A stretch of DNA of 42,378 nucleotides from DATFPK01 sp035264885 (GCA_035264885.1 DATFPK010000052.1:1-42378), one strand, 5' to 3'. Counted from the stretch's first letter, positions 17,367 to 28,088 are shown. Notes: a model not told the origin generated them from the sequence alone. Made by a program: numbers and translations.

Positions 17367-18209
17367 TCAGCCCGGGGCGACCACGACCGCCTCCACGCGG
17401 CCCTTGAGCGGCATCTGGAGGAACCGGGTGCCGAGGTCGGCGAAGGCGGCGACGTCGCCCGTGCAGAGGAAGCGATAGTCGCCCTCCTCCCCGCCCGGGC
17501 GCGCCAGCCCGCGCGCCTCGAGCGTCCGCTGGGCGGCGGCCGCGACGGCGTGGCCGGCTGTCACCAGGCGCACGTCACGGCCGAGGATCCGCTGGAGCAT
17601 CGGCGCGATCAACGGGTAGTGCGTGCAGCCGAGGATCAGCGTGTCGACCTCCGCCGCCTTGAGCGGCGCGCAGTAGGAGCGCACTGTCGCGACCACGGAG
17701 TCGTCGAACGGGAAGCCGTGCTGGATGATCGGCGCCAGGTCCGGCGCCGCGACCTCGGTGACGTCGAGGCCACGGTCCTGGTGCCCCAGCGCGGCGCGGT
17801 AGGCGCCCCTCTCCACCGTGGTCGGAGTGGCGAGGACGCCGATCCGGCCCGACTCGGTGATCGCGGCGGCGATCTCCGCCTCGGGCTCGACCACGGTGAC
17901 CACCTCCACCCCCGCGGCGGCCGCCTCCTCGCGGACCGCGCCCGCGCCCGCGCTCGTGGCCGAGTTGCAGGCCACGATCAGGAGCTTGGCGCCGCGCTCG
18001 AGCAGTGCCGCAGCGATCGCGCGGGCGCGTTCGCGGAGCTCGGCCGCGGGCTTGATGCCGTAGGGGAACCAGGCGCTGTCCCCGAGGTACAGGAAGTCCT
18101 CGGCGGGAAGTGAGACGAGGCACTCGTGCAGGACCGTCAGGCCGCCCACCCCGGAGTCGAAGACCGCGATTGGGGCGCCGGCGGCGACGGGGCCGGCGTC
18201 AGGCTTCAC
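17367..18209 (-). CDS. murI: Glutamate racemase
   Basis: 280 residues. It makes D-glutamate for peptidoglycan. PIAVFDSGVGGLTVL is the family start. The two catalytic cysteines are in VACNSATS and LGCTHYPL, and YLGDSAWFPYG is conserved. The start is GTG at 18209, whose GTGA overlaps the prmA stop. A longer frame upstream is prmA read out of frame. It ends the hrcA-dnaJ-prmA-murI run, 27 nt before yqeY. Confidence 0.95.
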   Translation of the reverse strand: MKPDAGPVAAGAPIAVFDSGVGGLTVLHECLVSLPAEDFLYLGDSAWFPYGIKPAAELRERARAIAAALLERGAKLLIVACNSATSAGAGAVREEAAAAGVEVVTVVEPEAEIAAAITESGRIGVLATPTTVERGAYRAALGHQDRGLDVTEVAAPDLAPIIQHGFPFDDSVVATVRSYCAPLKAAEVDTLILGCTHYPLIAPMLQRILGRDVRLVTAGHAVAAAAQRTLEARGLARPGGEEGDYRFLCTGDVAAFADLGTRFLQMPLKGRVEAVVVAPG

Positions 18210-19030
18210 GACGCCCTCTCGAACCGCATCCCGGCCCAGTCGCCGGTTCGCCGCCGCTCCGCCTCGCGCAGGTTCGCCGCGGCGAACGCCGTGGCCACCT
18301 CGTCGGCCTCGGCCGGCAGCAGGCCGGAGCAGACGATCAGCTCGGGCGCGCCGGCCCCGCGCAGCCGTCGCGCCACCTCGTGGAGCAGCGGCGCGGTGAG
18401 GTTCGCGACCACCGCCCCGGCCAGATCCGGCAGCGCCTCGCGCACGTTCGCCCGATGGACTCGCACGTCTGCGCCGTTCGCGGCCGCGTTGGCCGCCGTC
18501 GCCTCGATCGCCGCCGGCTCGAGGTCGTACGCCGTAACAGGCGCCCAGCCGAGCTTCGCGGCGGCGATCGCCAGCACGCCGGAGCCGGCGCCGAGGTCGG
18601 TCAGGGGGCCTCGCGCCCGCCCCTCGGCCTCCAGTTCGAGCAGCATCTCGAGACAGATCCGGGTGGTCGGATGGGCGCCGGTTCCGAAAGCGCGGCCGGG
18701 ATCGACGACGAGGTCGATCGCCCCGGCCCGCGGTGCCTCCCACGAGGGACGCAGCCAGAGCCGCCCGCCGACCAGGAGCGGCCTGTGGAAGTCCTGCCAG
18801 CGGTCGGCCCAGTCGTCGGGAACCTCGCTGGCGCTGACGTCGACCAGCCCGTCTCCCGCGACCGCCTCGAGCGACCCGGTGTCCGGCAGCTCGCCCTCGC
18901 CGCCGTAGACCGCGTACTCGACGTAGCCGGAGCCGCGCTCCTCCTCGACCCCGTTCGGCGCCAGCACGGTCAGCTCGGCCAGCACGACCTCGGCCTGCTC
19001 GGGCCTGCAGCGGACGGCCAGCCGGATCAC
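18206..19030 (-). CDS. prmA: Ribosomal protein L11 methyltransferase
   Basis: 274 residues. It is an SAM-dependent trimethylase of ribosomal protein L11. The N-terminal substrate domain precedes WADRWQDFHRP, FGTGAHPTTRICLEML, the SAM loop DLGAGSGVLAIAAAKLG and VVANLTAPLL (the NLTA motif of PrmA). It starts at GTG 19030 with GGAG 8 nt upstream. Placement after dnaJ is a common bacterial arrangement. Confidence 0.94.
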   Translation of the reverse strand: MIRLAVRCRPEQAEVVLAELTVLAPNGVEEERGSGYVEYAVYGGEGELPDTGSLEAVAGDGLVDVSASEVPDDWADRWQDFHRPLLVGGRLWLRPSWEAPRAGAIDLVVDPGRAFGTGAHPTTRICLEMLLELEAEGRARGPLTDLGAGSGVLAIAAAKLGWAPVTAYDLEPAAIEATAANAAANGADVRVHRANVREALPDLAGAVVANLTAPLLHEVARRLRGAGAPELIVCSGLLPAEADEVATAFAAANLREAERRRTGDWAGMRFERAS

Positions 19031-19046
19031 GAGAGCGCTCCTGGTC

Positions 19047-20165
19047 TCAGCCGAAGGCGCGGCGGACGCGGGCGAAGATGCCCTCGCGCGGGCTCTCGAG
19101 GTTCTCCGGCCCGATCGTCTCGTCGAGCTCGCGCGCCAGTCCGAGCTGGCGATCGTCGAGCCGGGTCGGCACGATCACGTTGAGCAGGATCCGGTGGTCT
19201 CCCCGACGGCCGCCGCCGAGCGAAGGCAGCCCGCGCCCGCGCAGGACCTCCTGGTCGCCGGGCTGGGCGCCGGGTGAGATCTCCACGCGCTCGGGGCCGT
19301 CCAGGGTCTCCACCTCGATCTCCGTGCCGACCATCGCCGCCGTCGCGGCGACGTCGGCGACAGTCACCAGGTGGGTGCCCTCACGCCGGAAGCGGTCGTC
19401 ATCCCGAACCCGGACCTCGACGTAGAGGTCGCCCGGCGGTGCGCCCGGCTCCCCGGCGTGGCCGGCCCCGGAGATCCGGACGCGCTGACCGCTCTCGATG
19501 CCGGCGGGGATCTGCACCTCGTAGGTCTTCTCGGCGGCCGTGCGTCCGCGGCCCCCGCACTCGCCGCATGGGGTCTCGGCGACCCGGCCGTCGCCGCCGC
19601 AGACGTCGCAAACCGCGGTTCTGACCATCTGCCCGAACGCGGTGCGGGCGACGTTCTGGATCTGCCCGCGGCCGTCGCAGCGCTCGCAGGTGGTGATCGG
19701 CGTGCCTGGCTCGGCCCCGTTGCCCTTGCAGTGCCCGCAGACGCCGACGGCGTCGAACCGGAGCTCGCGCGTGACCCCTTCGAGCACGTCTTCGAGGCCG
19801 ATCTCGACCGCGGCGCCGACGTCGCCGCCGGGCGCCGGGCCGCGGCGGCCTCCGAACCCGAAGGGATCACCGCTGCCGAAGAAGGCCTCGAAGATGTCCT
19901 CGATCGAGCCGAAGCCGGCGCTGCGCGGCGAGAACCCGCCGGACCGCAGGCCGTCGTGCCCGTACCGGTCGTAGACGCTTCGACGCTCGGGGTCCGACAG
20001 CACCTCGTACGCCTCGGCGGCCTCCTTGAACTTCTCCTCCGCCTCGGGGTCGTGGTCGTTGACGTCCGGGTGCAGCTCGCGCGCGAGGCGGCGAAACGCC
20101 TTCTTGATCTCGGGCTCCGAGGCGCCCCGATCGACGCCGAGCACTTCGTAGAAGTCGCGCGGCAT
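19047..20165 (-). CDS. dnaJ: Chaperone protein DnaJ
   Basis: 372 residues. It is a Hsp40 co-chaperone stimulating DnaK. The J domain (1-70) has the HPD triad in LHPDVND. A G/F-rich stretch follows (FGSIEDIFEAFFGSGDPFG), then four zinc-binding repeats (CGHCKGNG, CERCDGRG, CDVCGGDG, CGECGGRG) and the C-terminal client-binding domains (GDLYVEVRVRDD). It lies 7 nt after hrcA, pairing the heat-shock repressor with the chaperone, the usual dnaJ2-type arrangement in actinobacteria. Confidence 0.97.
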   Translation of the reverse strand: MPRDFYEVLGVDRGASEPEIKKAFRRLARELHPDVNDHDPEAEEKFKEAAEAYEVLSDPERRSVYDRYGHDGLRSGGFSPRSAGFGSIEDIFEAFFGSGDPFGFGGRRGPAPGGDVGAAVEIGLEDVLEGVTRELRFDAVGVCGHCKGNGAEPGTPITTCERCDGRGQIQNVARTAFGQMVRTAVCDVCGGDGRVAETPCGECGGRGRTAAEKTYEVQIPAGIESGQRVRISGAGHAGEPGAPPGDLYVEVRVRDDDRFRREGTHLVTVADVAATAAMVGTEIEVETLDGPERVEISPGAQPGDQEVLRGRGLPSLGGGRRGDHRILLNVIVPTRLDDRQLGLARELDETIGPENLESPREGIFARVRRAFG

Positions 20166-20172
20166 CGGGGGC

Positions 20173-21201
20173 CTAGCTGTCGTACACGGTCTCGAAGTAG
20201 CGCGAGAGCTCGCGGGCCGCCTCGCGCACGGAGCCGATCGCCACGGCGTAGTCCATCCGCAGGGGCCCGACCACCCCGACCGAGCCGAGGTTGCGGTGCC
20301 CGAGCCCGTAGTTCGCGCCGACGACGCTGACCGATCGCAGCTCCGGCTCCGGGTTCTCGTCGCCGATCCAGAGGAAGACAGAGCGCTCGTCGAGCGCGGA
20401 CCGCAGGGTCTGCAGGACGCTCGCCCTTCCCTCGAGCGCGCGCATCAGCTTGTCGACGTCGCGCAGGTCGCCGTGATGGGCGTCGGAAAGGAGCCGCGCC
20501 GCGCCCTCGACATACAGCTCCCCGGCCGCGTCGGGCTCGAGCTGCGTGAAGGCCGGCGCCAGCGATGCCACGAAGCGCGCCTCGGCGGGTCCGAGCTCCG
20601 GATCGGCGAGCCGGCCGGCGATCATCCGGGCGCCGACTCCGAGGCCGGTCAGCGACTCGTTGAGGTACTCCGAGGCCCAGGCGACGAGCCCGGGATCGAC
20701 CGGCTCGTCGTAGTTGAAAACCCGCTTCGCGACGACCCCGGTGGAGGTGATGACGATGACCATCACCACGTTCGGCTGGAGGCGGAGCGCCTCGACCCGG
20801 TGGATCGTCGCGGTCTCGAGCGGCGGAGCCGTGACGAGCGCCATCAGGTCGGTGACCTGGGCGAGCGCCGTCGTCGTCTCGCGCATCGCGTCGTCGACCT
20901 CTCGCCGGAGACGGGAGAGCTCGAGCTCGACGCCGCGCTTGGACGGCTTCGGCAACCCCTCCTCGAGCAGGCCGTCGACGTAGCGCCGGTAGCCGGCCTC
21001 GGTCGGGACCCGGCCGGCGGAGGTGTGGGGGTGGGTCAGAAAGCCGGCCTCCTCGAGCGCCGCCAGCTCGGCCCGTACCGTGGAGGGGCCCCACTCGACG
21101 TCAGGCAGGTCGGCGATCGCCTTCGAGGCAACCGGGCGGCCCGAGTCGAGGTGGGCGTCCACCACGAGTCGCAGGATCAGCTCTTGCCGCTCGCTGGGCA
21201 T
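20173..21201 (-). CDS. hrcA: Heat-inducible transcription repressor HrcA
   Basis: 342 residues. The N-terminal winged helix shows SERQELILRLVVDAHLDSG, SKAIADLPDVEWGPSTVRAELAALEEAGFL and THPHTSAGRVPTEAGYRRYVD, the DNA-binding signature. The rest is the GAF-like dimerisation part, with VGVVGPLRMDYAVAIGSV near the end. HrcA binds CIRCE elements upstream of chaperone operons; I find no CIRCE (TTAGCACTC-N9-GAGTGCTAA) here. ATG 21201 is chosen over ATG 21225 because it matches HrcA N-termini and lies 7 nt after TAGAAT, which would be inside the gene otherwise. Confidence 0.95.
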   Translation of the reverse strand: MPSERQELILRLVVDAHLDSGRPVASKAIADLPDVEWGPSTVRAELAALEEAGFLTHPHTSAGRVPTEAGYRRYVDGLLEEGLPKPSKRGVELELSRLRREVDDAMRETTTALAQVTDLMALVTAPPLETATIHRVEALRLQPNVVMVIVITSTGVVAKRVFNYDEPVDPGLVAWASEYLNESLTGLGVGARMIAGRLADPELGPAEARFVASLAPAFTQLEPDAAGELYVEGAARLLSDAHHGDLRDVDKLMRALEGRASVLQTLRSALDERSVFLWIGDENPEPELRSVSVVGANYGLGHRNLGSVGVVGPLRMDYAVAIGSVREAARELSRYFETVYDS

Positions 21202-21208
21202 GCAGGGG

Positions 21209-21214
21209 ATTCTA
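21209..21214 (-). promoter_or_regulatory. Candidate -10 box of hrcA (leaderless) within a dyad
   Basis: TAGAAT on the minus strand (five of six to TATAAT), then 7 nt, then the ATG. It is flanked by GGGG (21205-21208) and CCCC (21219-21222), giving a loose dyad centred on the box that could be an operator. Confidence 0.55.
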
Positions 21215-21235
21215 GGAACCCCCATGGCGCCCCGA

Positions 21236-21253
21236 CCGCGGGTCCACCCGCGG
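21236..21253. terminator. Perfect hairpin between the HadB-like gene and hrcA
   Basis: Stem CCGCGGG/CCCGCGG with a TCCA loop. On the minus strand it lies upstream of hrcA, just after the HadB-like stop. It would end the lepA-SnoaL-HadA/B transcript before the hrcA promoter. There is no U-run. Confidence 0.5.
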
Positions 21254-21260
21254 CAAGGCG

Positions 21261-21644
21261 TTACTGATGGATCTCCGCCTCAGCGTTGCGGATGACCTGG
21301 TTGCCGTCCTGCTCGGCGACGGTCTCGACGACCACCCGGTCGCCATCCGCGGATTTCACCGTGCCGGTCACGCGGATCTCCCGCTCCGGGGCCCCCATCC
21401 CACGGAACTGGACCGAAAGCCGCCGCAGCGCGCGCGGGTCCCCGCCGGCCGCCTCGGTGTTGGCGCGGGCGACGAGGCCCATCATGTAGAGGCCATGGAG
21501 GATGTTGCCCGGCAGGCCGACCGCGCGAGCGAACTCGGGGTCGATGTGGATCGGGTTGAAGTCGCCCGACGCGCCGGCGTAGCGATGGGGCAGGTACTTG
21601 TCCGGCGTGACCGTCAGAGGCTCGATCTCCTCGCCCTGCTTCAC
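21261..21644 (-). CDS. MaoC-type (R)-hydratase/dehydratase subunit, HadB-like
   Basis: 127 residues. The hydratase-2 motif YAGASGDFNPIHIDPEFARAVGLP carries the catalytic Asp and His, followed by NILHGLYMMGLV. This is the catalytic partner in two-subunit MaoC dehydratases such as mycobacterial HadAB, which dehydrate 3-hydroxyacyl thioesters. The GTG start overlaps the HadA-like stop as GTGA, showing tight coupling. Whether it serves fatty-acid elongation or another acyl-CoA pathway cannot be decided: no other FAS-II genes are in the window. Confidence 0.88.
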   Translation of the reverse strand: MKQGEEIEPLTVTPDKYLPHRYAGASGDFNPIHIDPEFARAVGLPGNILHGLYMMGLVARANTEAAGGDPRALRRLSVQFRGMGAPEREIRVTGTVKSADGDRVVVETVAEQDGNQVIRNAEAEIHQ

Positions 21645-22084
21645 CCGACCCCCCTGACGATGTTCGTCCATGTGCCCCGCACCACCTGCTCGCCGTCCTG
21701 GTTCAGCGACCTCGACTCGAACACGTAGAAGCCCTTGCCGTCCTTCTCGTAGATCTCCGCGCAGGTGGGGGTCGTCGTGATCTCGTCGCCCGAGCAGACC
21801 GGCACGCCCCACTCGAACTCCTGGCCGCCGTGGACCATCGCCGCGAAGTCGATGCCGACATCGGCGTCGAGGATCGCCTGGCCCATCGCCGGCGCGCTGT
21901 ACACGACGCAGAACATCGGCGGCGCGACCACGTCTCGAAAGCCCGCGGCCAGCGCCGCCTCGCGGTCGAGGTGCGCGGGGGTTTCGATCCCGAGCGCGTG
22001 CGCATACTCCCTGATCTTCTCGCGGCCGACCTGGTAGGTGGTCGCCGGCCACTGCTTGCCGACCGCGTCGGTCTTCAGCGCCAT
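21641..22084 (-). CDS. MaoC-like dehydratase subunit, HadA-like (FAS1-like dehydratase domain)
   Basis: 147 residues from ATG 22084. TYQVGREKIREYAHALG, VAPPMFCVVYS, VHGGQEFEWGVPVCSGDEITTTP and EIYEKDGKGFYVFES match the N-terminal (non-catalytic) hot-dog partner of MaoC pairs. It lacks the D-x4-H hydratase motif, which is in the next gene. The two subunits are expected to form one heterodimer. It begins 10 nt after the SnoaL-like gene. Confidence 0.87.
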   Translation of the reverse strand: MALKTDAVGKQWPATTYQVGREKIREYAHALGIETPAHLDREAALAAGFRDVVAPPMFCVVYSAPAMGQAILDADVGIDFAAMVHGGQEFEWGVPVCSGDEITTTPTCAEIYEKDGKGFYVFESRSLNQDGEQVVRGTWTNIVRGVG

Positions 22085-22094
22085 CGGCGCGGAT

Positions 22095-22518
22095 TCAATC
22101 AGGGCGGGCCGGCGGGTGACTCGCATCTCGCGCCGCCGCGACAGCCTGGTCATGGTCGGGGTAGAGGTGGAAACGGAGAATCCTGCCGTCGCGAATCTGC
22201 CACATGTAGACCATCGTCTGCTCGACCGCGATTCCGCTCGAGCGGCCGGTCCCCCGTTGGCGGCAAACTGCGACCACGCAATCGTCCCCGACCGCCTCGA
22301 CCCTCTCGGGGTGGATCTCGAAGTCCTCCCAGGCGTCGAACCAGGCCCGCGTCCACTCCCTGTAGCCCTCGACACCGTGGAAGGTGCCGGAGTTGGCGAG
22401 GGTGGGTGGGGAGTACACCTCGACCGCGGTGTCGAGCAGGACGACCGCCGCCTCCGGCCCCTCCCGCGCGTAGGTCTCGAAAGCCCTGCGGACCATCTCC
22501 AGGTTCTGGTCGCGCTGC

Positions 22519-22526
<8 letters not shown>
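22095..22526 (-). CDS. SnoaL-like / NTF2-fold protein
   Basis: 143 residues. LEMVRRAFETYAREGPEAAVVLL, FHGVEGYREWTRAWFDAWEDFEIHPERVEAVGDD and VYMWQIRDGRILRFHLYPDHDQA are the usual outline of SnoaL-like NTF2-fold proteins. Members include polyketide cyclases and many uncharacterised proteins; the substrate is unknown. The ATG overlaps the lepA stop by 8 nt and the MaoC pair follows, which may hint at lipid or ketide substrates, though this is weak. Confidence 0.85.
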
Positions 22527-24312
<1,786 letters not shown>

Positions 24313-24370
24313 GGCGTGGCCCTGGCGCAGGCTCGGGCAGCCGCCCAGTATTGCGGCCCTGCGCCGCGGC

Positions 24371-26425
24371 TCAGCACCCGCCGGGATCGAGCGGCCGGGA
24401 GAGCGCGAAGACGACGGCGGGCGCCCTGCGCAGGACGATCCGGACGCCGGGGGCGCCCTTCACCCAGGCGGCCTCCCGGGGGAAACGCGGGCCGCCCCGC
24501 TCGAAGCGGTCGAGGGCGAGGACCAGGAAGCGGGCGCCGGTCCGGCCCACGGCGCGGCGGAACCCCACACAGCCCGCCGGACGGACATAGCCGCCGTGCG
24601 GCTGCTCGGCCCCGACGAAGGTGACGTCGTTCGAGAGGTCCGTGCCCCACAACGGGTACTGGCGGGTTGCGGTCGTCGCCACCGACTCCCCCCGGAGGCC
24701 GCGCCCCCAGGCAAAGGCGGCGTCGAGTCCCGGCGTGGTGAAGGCGGGGTCCTCGTAGCGGTTGTCCAGGTAGGAGCGCTGGAGGAGGTGGCCGGCGGCG
24801 ATCGCGAGGACTAGGGCGGCGGCCCCGCCGGCCGCCACGAGCGGCCGCGCAACCGAGCGGTGATCACCGCGGGCGAGCGCGAAGGCGCCGGCGGCGACGG
24901 CAAGACCCACGAGGGCGGCGCCGGGCACGTAGGAGCCCGGCCACGGCTCGCTCGAGGCGTCGGCAAACGGCATCACCGCGGCGCAGACCCCGAGCAGCGC
25001 CCAGCGGCGCTGTGGCGCAGCCAGGAGGGCCGCGGTGGGCGCCAGCGCGAGACCGATGGCCATCCCGGGTGCCAGGTAACGGAGCCCCGACACGAACCCG
25101 ACCGGGCTGCCCTCGGGGCCCTCGGCCGAGGCGGGGGCGACCACCCAGGCGGCGACCGCGGCGAGGGCCGTGACGGCGAGGACGCGCCGGATCGGGTCGG
25201 AGCGCGTGGTCAGGCAGAGCCCGATGCCGGCCGCGGCCAGAGCGACCGTGAGCGGCCAGAGCAGGCCGAGGCCATCGCGGAGGCCGGGACCGAACCAGTC
25301 GGCCCACACGCCCGGGTCGAAGGCGTAGTCGAGGACGCCGTGGGCCTCGCGACCGCCGAGCTCCTGGTCGGGAGCGGGCAGCGGGATCGGCCCGATCTGC
25401 TTGACCCAGGGAAGCGGGTTGCCGGCCTGGACGAGGTTGCGCAGATACCAGTAGGCGCCTCCGGCGAGGGCCGGCAGCCCCGCCAGGGCCAGGGCCCGCC
25501 GGCGGTCCGGGCGCAGCAGCGCCAGGCCGACGACCAGCGCGAGGGCGGGCGCCAGGAAGTTGACCTTCGTCCCCGCCGCCAGCCCCGCCGCCAGGCCGGC
25601 GACGACAAGGCTGCCGGCCTCCAGGCGGGCTCCATCCCGGTCCGGGCGCCAGCCGTTCGCGGCGACCGCGGCGCCGGCGAGGATGAAGAACGTGGCGACG
25701 ATGTCGTTGCGGGCCTCGCCGGCCTGGTCACCCAGCACACCGGCACCGAGGACCAGCGCTGACGCTGCCATCGAGATCGGAGCCGTTCCCCAGGGCCGGC
25801 CGATGCACCAGGCGGCGGCGAGACACCCGGCCAGCCAGCAGATGCCCAGCAGGGGCGACATCACGTCTCGGTCGAAGGCGAGGATGCCGAAGGCGTGGAC
25901 GAGCTCCGAGTTCTGCGGGTAGAACCAGGCGAGGTACTGGGGCGCGATCAGGTGGAGGTCGAGGGTCGACCCGTTCTCCGCGAACCCGGCCGCGAACGGG
26001 CCGTGGTACCAGGTGCTGTCGAACCCGCTCATCCCCTCGCCGAGGCTGATCCGGGTGCCGATCGAGAAGTGCGCGAGGGCGAGGGCGGCGAAGGCGAGAC
26101 CCCCGGCGGTCAGCAGGGGGCCAGCGTCGGGGGCCGGGGGGCCTCCGCCGGAGCGGGGGACCGGAGTGACCCCGAACCGAAGCGCGAGGCCGGCGAGGAC
26201 GGCGAGCGGCACGAATGTCGACTCGGCGAGCACGCCCGCGGTCCCGAGCAGCTCGGCGGTGAGGATCACCAGGGCAAGGGCGAGGACCGACGTCGCCAGC
26301 CAGGCAGGAGATCCACTCCAGGCCGGCAGAAGGCGACCGCGCAGCCTGGCCGCGCCGGCCCCAGCGGCGGCGGCGACGGCGATCAGCTCCAGCGCACCGG
26401 ATGCGTACGCGAAGAAGCTCAGCAC
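24371..26425 (-). CDS. Large multi-spanning membrane protein, GT-C glycosyltransferase-like
   Basis: 684 residues from GTG 26425, 7 nt after murJ. About 12-14 hydrophobic segments fill residues 1-520, followed by a soluble C-terminal part. The first large loop contains GFDSTWYHGP and LAWFYPQNSELVHA, and later QAGEARNDIVATFFIL, an outline resembling GT39/ArnT-type lipid-linked sugar transferases with an acidic residue in the first external loop. No decisive motif is seen, so the assignment is tentative. The position next to the lipid II flippase gene supports a cell-envelope role. The longer upstream frame is murJ out of phase. Confidence 0.6.
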   Translation of the reverse strand: MLSFFAYASGALELIAVAAAAGAGAARLRGRLLPAWSGSPAWLATSVLALALVILTAELLGTAGVLAESTFVPLAVLAGLALRFGVTPVPRSGGGPPAPDAGPLLTAGGLAFAALALAHFSIGTRISLGEGMSGFDSTWYHGPFAAGFAENGSTLDLHLIAPQYLAWFYPQNSELVHAFGILAFDRDVMSPLLGICWLAGCLAAAWCIGRPWGTAPISMAASALVLGAGVLGDQAGEARNDIVATFFILAGAAVAANGWRPDRDGARLEAGSLVVAGLAAGLAAGTKVNFLAPALALVVGLALLRPDRRRALALAGLPALAGGAYWYLRNLVQAGNPLPWVKQIGPIPLPAPDQELGGREAHGVLDYAFDPGVWADWFGPGLRDGLGLLWPLTVALAAAGIGLCLTTRSDPIRRVLAVTALAAVAAWVVAPASAEGPEGSPVGFVSGLRYLAPGMAIGLALAPTAALLAAPQRRWALLGVCAAVMPFADASSEPWPGSYVPGAALVGLAVAAGAFALARGDHRSVARPLVAAGGAAALVLAIAAGHLLQRSYLDNRYEDPAFTTPGLDAAFAWGRGLRGESVATTATRQYPLWGTDLSNDVTFVGAEQPHGGYVRPAGCVGFRRAVGRTGARFLVLALDRFERGGPRFPREAAWVKGAPGVRIVLRRAPAVVFALSRPLDPGGC

Positions 26426-26432
26426 TGGCGGG

Positions 26433-28028
26433 TCACCGTCTCCGCAGGAGCCGCAGGATCTGGTCCAGCTCGCGGACGCGCAGGAGCCGGGCGACGGCGA
26501 AGAAGGCGGCGGCGCCGACCGCGAGCGCGGCCGCCAGCGACGCGCTCTGAGCCAGGAGCGAGCGGCCGAGCTCGGCATCGAGAAGGTCCCAGACGCCATA
26601 GGCTGCCGCGGCTAGCGCGGCCGACGCCGCCGAGACCCGCACGGCGGAGTCGATCAGGCGGGGCAGCTCGAGCCCGCCGAGCTGGCCGCGCAGGACGACC
26701 CCCTGCGCGGCGACGCTCGCCGCGGTCGCGAGCGCTGTCGCGGCGACGATGCCGCCCACCCCGAACGGCTCGTAGAGGAGGAGGGCGCCGAGCGCCGTGA
26801 CGGCGAGGTTCAGGACCGAGATCGCGGTCGGAACCCACGGCCGCTGAAGACTGAAGAAGGTACGGGTCATCAGCAGGAAGAGGCCGTTGAACGGCAACGA
26901 GAAGGCGAACCAGAAGAGCGCCTCGGCGACCAGGTCGGTCTGGGAGGCGTCGAACTCGCCGCGCTCGTAGACCAGGCGCACCATCGGCTCCGACAGGACG
27001 AGGATCGCCGCCGTTGCGGGAATCAGCAGGAGCAGGATTTGCCGCATCCCGTTTGCCATCGTGGCCCTCAGGTCCTCGTAGTCGCGCCGGGCGGCGAACC
27101 TCGACAGGGTCGGGAAGAGGACCGTCGTCACCGCGACCGAGAAGATTCCCTGCGGGAGCATGTAGATGCGGAAGGCTTTGTCGATCGCCGCCGGGCCGCG
27201 CACGCTGACCAGCGAGCCGAAGAGGCTGTTGATGACGAGGTTGAAGTTGATCAGCCCGAGGCTGATCGTCACCGGCAACATCAGCAGCAGGACGCGGCGC
27301 ACTCCCGGCGCCCGCCAGTCGAAGCTCCGGACCAGCCGGAACGGCGTGTTGCGGAGGTCCCATGCGACGATCGCGAGCTGGACGACGGTGCCGACCAGGA
27401 CGCCGATCGCGTAGGCGTAGATCTCGTCGTCCTCGGGGAAGGCCGGCGCCAGCCCCACCAGCACGGCGATGATCGCCAGGTTCCAGAAGAACGGGGCGAT
27501 CGCGAAGGCGCCGAAGCGGTCGTAGCTGTTGAGGATCCCGACGACCATGCCGCTCACGCCGAGCAGCACGAGGATCGGGAAAAGCACGCGGGCGAGCGAG
27601 TTGGTGAGGTCCTGAGTCGCGTCGTCGAAGCCGGGCGAGAACAGCGGCATCAGCGCCGGGGCCAGAAGCACGAAGAGCGCCGTGATCGCGCCGAGGACGA
27701 GCGTCACGAGGAAGATCAGGGTCGAGGCAAGGCGGAAGGCCTCGCGGGTCCTGCCGTTCTCCAGATGCTCGGTGAAGACGGGCACGAATGCGGCCTGGAT
27801 CGCGGCGTCGGCGAACAGGCTGCGGACGAGGTTCGGCACCTGGAAGGCGACCGTGAAGGCCGACATCGGGCCCTTCACGCCGAAGTAGCCGGCGGCGACG
27901 ATCTCGCGGACCAGGCCGGCCACGCGCGACGCCGCGGTGGCGACCGAAAAGAAGGCTGTCGAGCGGGCCAGACGGCCCGCCCGCGAGCGTCCCTGCTCGG
28001 TTTCTTGGACGGTCTCGGGAGTTTCCAA
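26433..28028 (-). CDS. murJ: Lipid II flippase MurJ
   Basis: 531 residues with about 14 membrane segments of the MOP superfamily. It moves lipid II across the membrane for peptidoglycan synthesis. TAFFSVATAASRVAGLVREIVAAGYFG, FQVPNLVRSLFADAAIQAAFVPVF and MLPQGIFSVAVTTVLFP are MurJ hallmarks. The start is TTG at 28028, 4 nt after a TATAGC box, probably leaderless. It is divergent from rpsT with a shared promoter centre. The C-terminus ends in a basic tail (LLRRR). Confidence 0.94.
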   Translation of the reverse strand: METPETVQETEQGRSRAGRLARSTAFFSVATAASRVAGLVREIVAAGYFGVKGPMSAFTVAFQVPNLVRSLFADAAIQAAFVPVFTEHLENGRTREAFRLASTLIFLVTLVLGAITALFVLLAPALMPLFSPGFDDATQDLTNSLARVLFPILVLLGVSGMVVGILNSYDRFGAFAIAPFFWNLAIIAVLVGLAPAFPEDDEIYAYAIGVLVGTVVQLAIVAWDLRNTPFRLVRSFDWRAPGVRRVLLLMLPVTISLGLINFNLVINSLFGSLVSVRGPAAIDKAFRIYMLPQGIFSVAVTTVLFPTLSRFAARRDYEDLRATMANGMRQILLLLIPATAAILVLSEPMVRLVYERGEFDASQTDLVAEALFWFAFSLPFNGLFLLMTRTFFSLQRPWVPTAISVLNLAVTALGALLLYEPFGVGGIVAATALATAASVAAQGVVLRGQLGGLELPRLIDSAVRVSAASAALAAAAYGVWDLLDAELGRSLLAQSASLAAALAVGAAAFFAVARLLRVRELDQILRLLRRR

Positions 28029-28032
28029 GCTC

Positions 28033-28040
28033 GCTATAGT
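28033..28040. promoter_or_regulatory. Bidirectional -10 centre between murJ and rpsT
   Basis: GCTATAGT contains the palindrome CTATAG. On the plus strand it reads TATAGT (28035-28040) toward rpsT. On the minus strand it reads TATAGC (28038-28033), 4 nt before the murJ TTG. TTGGAC at 28005-28010 is too far (24 nt) to be a good -35 for rpsT. Confidence 0.5.
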
Positions 28041-28043
28041 CGG

Positions 28044-28059
28044 CGGCCGCCCGCGGCCG
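28044..28059 (+). other. GC hairpin in the rpsT leader
   Basis: CGGCCG-CCCG-CGGCCG forms a 6-bp stem with a 4-nt loop within the roughly 45-nt untranslated leader of rpsT. S20 genes are often autoregulated in their leaders, so this may matter. Any regulatory role is inferred. Confidence 0.35.
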
Positions 28060-28088
28060 GGCAGCGACCTTGGCGGCGGCTTGAAGAG

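Noticed and set aside
21202..21225. ATG 21225 as the hrcA start
   Set aside because: It would place the TAGAAT box inside the gene and adds eight residues not typical of HrcA.
20166..21260. CIRCE element for HrcA autoregulation
   Set aside because: Looked for TTAGCACTC-N9-GAGTGCTAA around hrcA and dnaJ; none seen. It may lie at groE loci elsewhere.
28005..28040. TTGGAC as the -35 of rpsT
   Set aside because: The distance to TATAGT is 24 bp, far beyond the usual 16-19.
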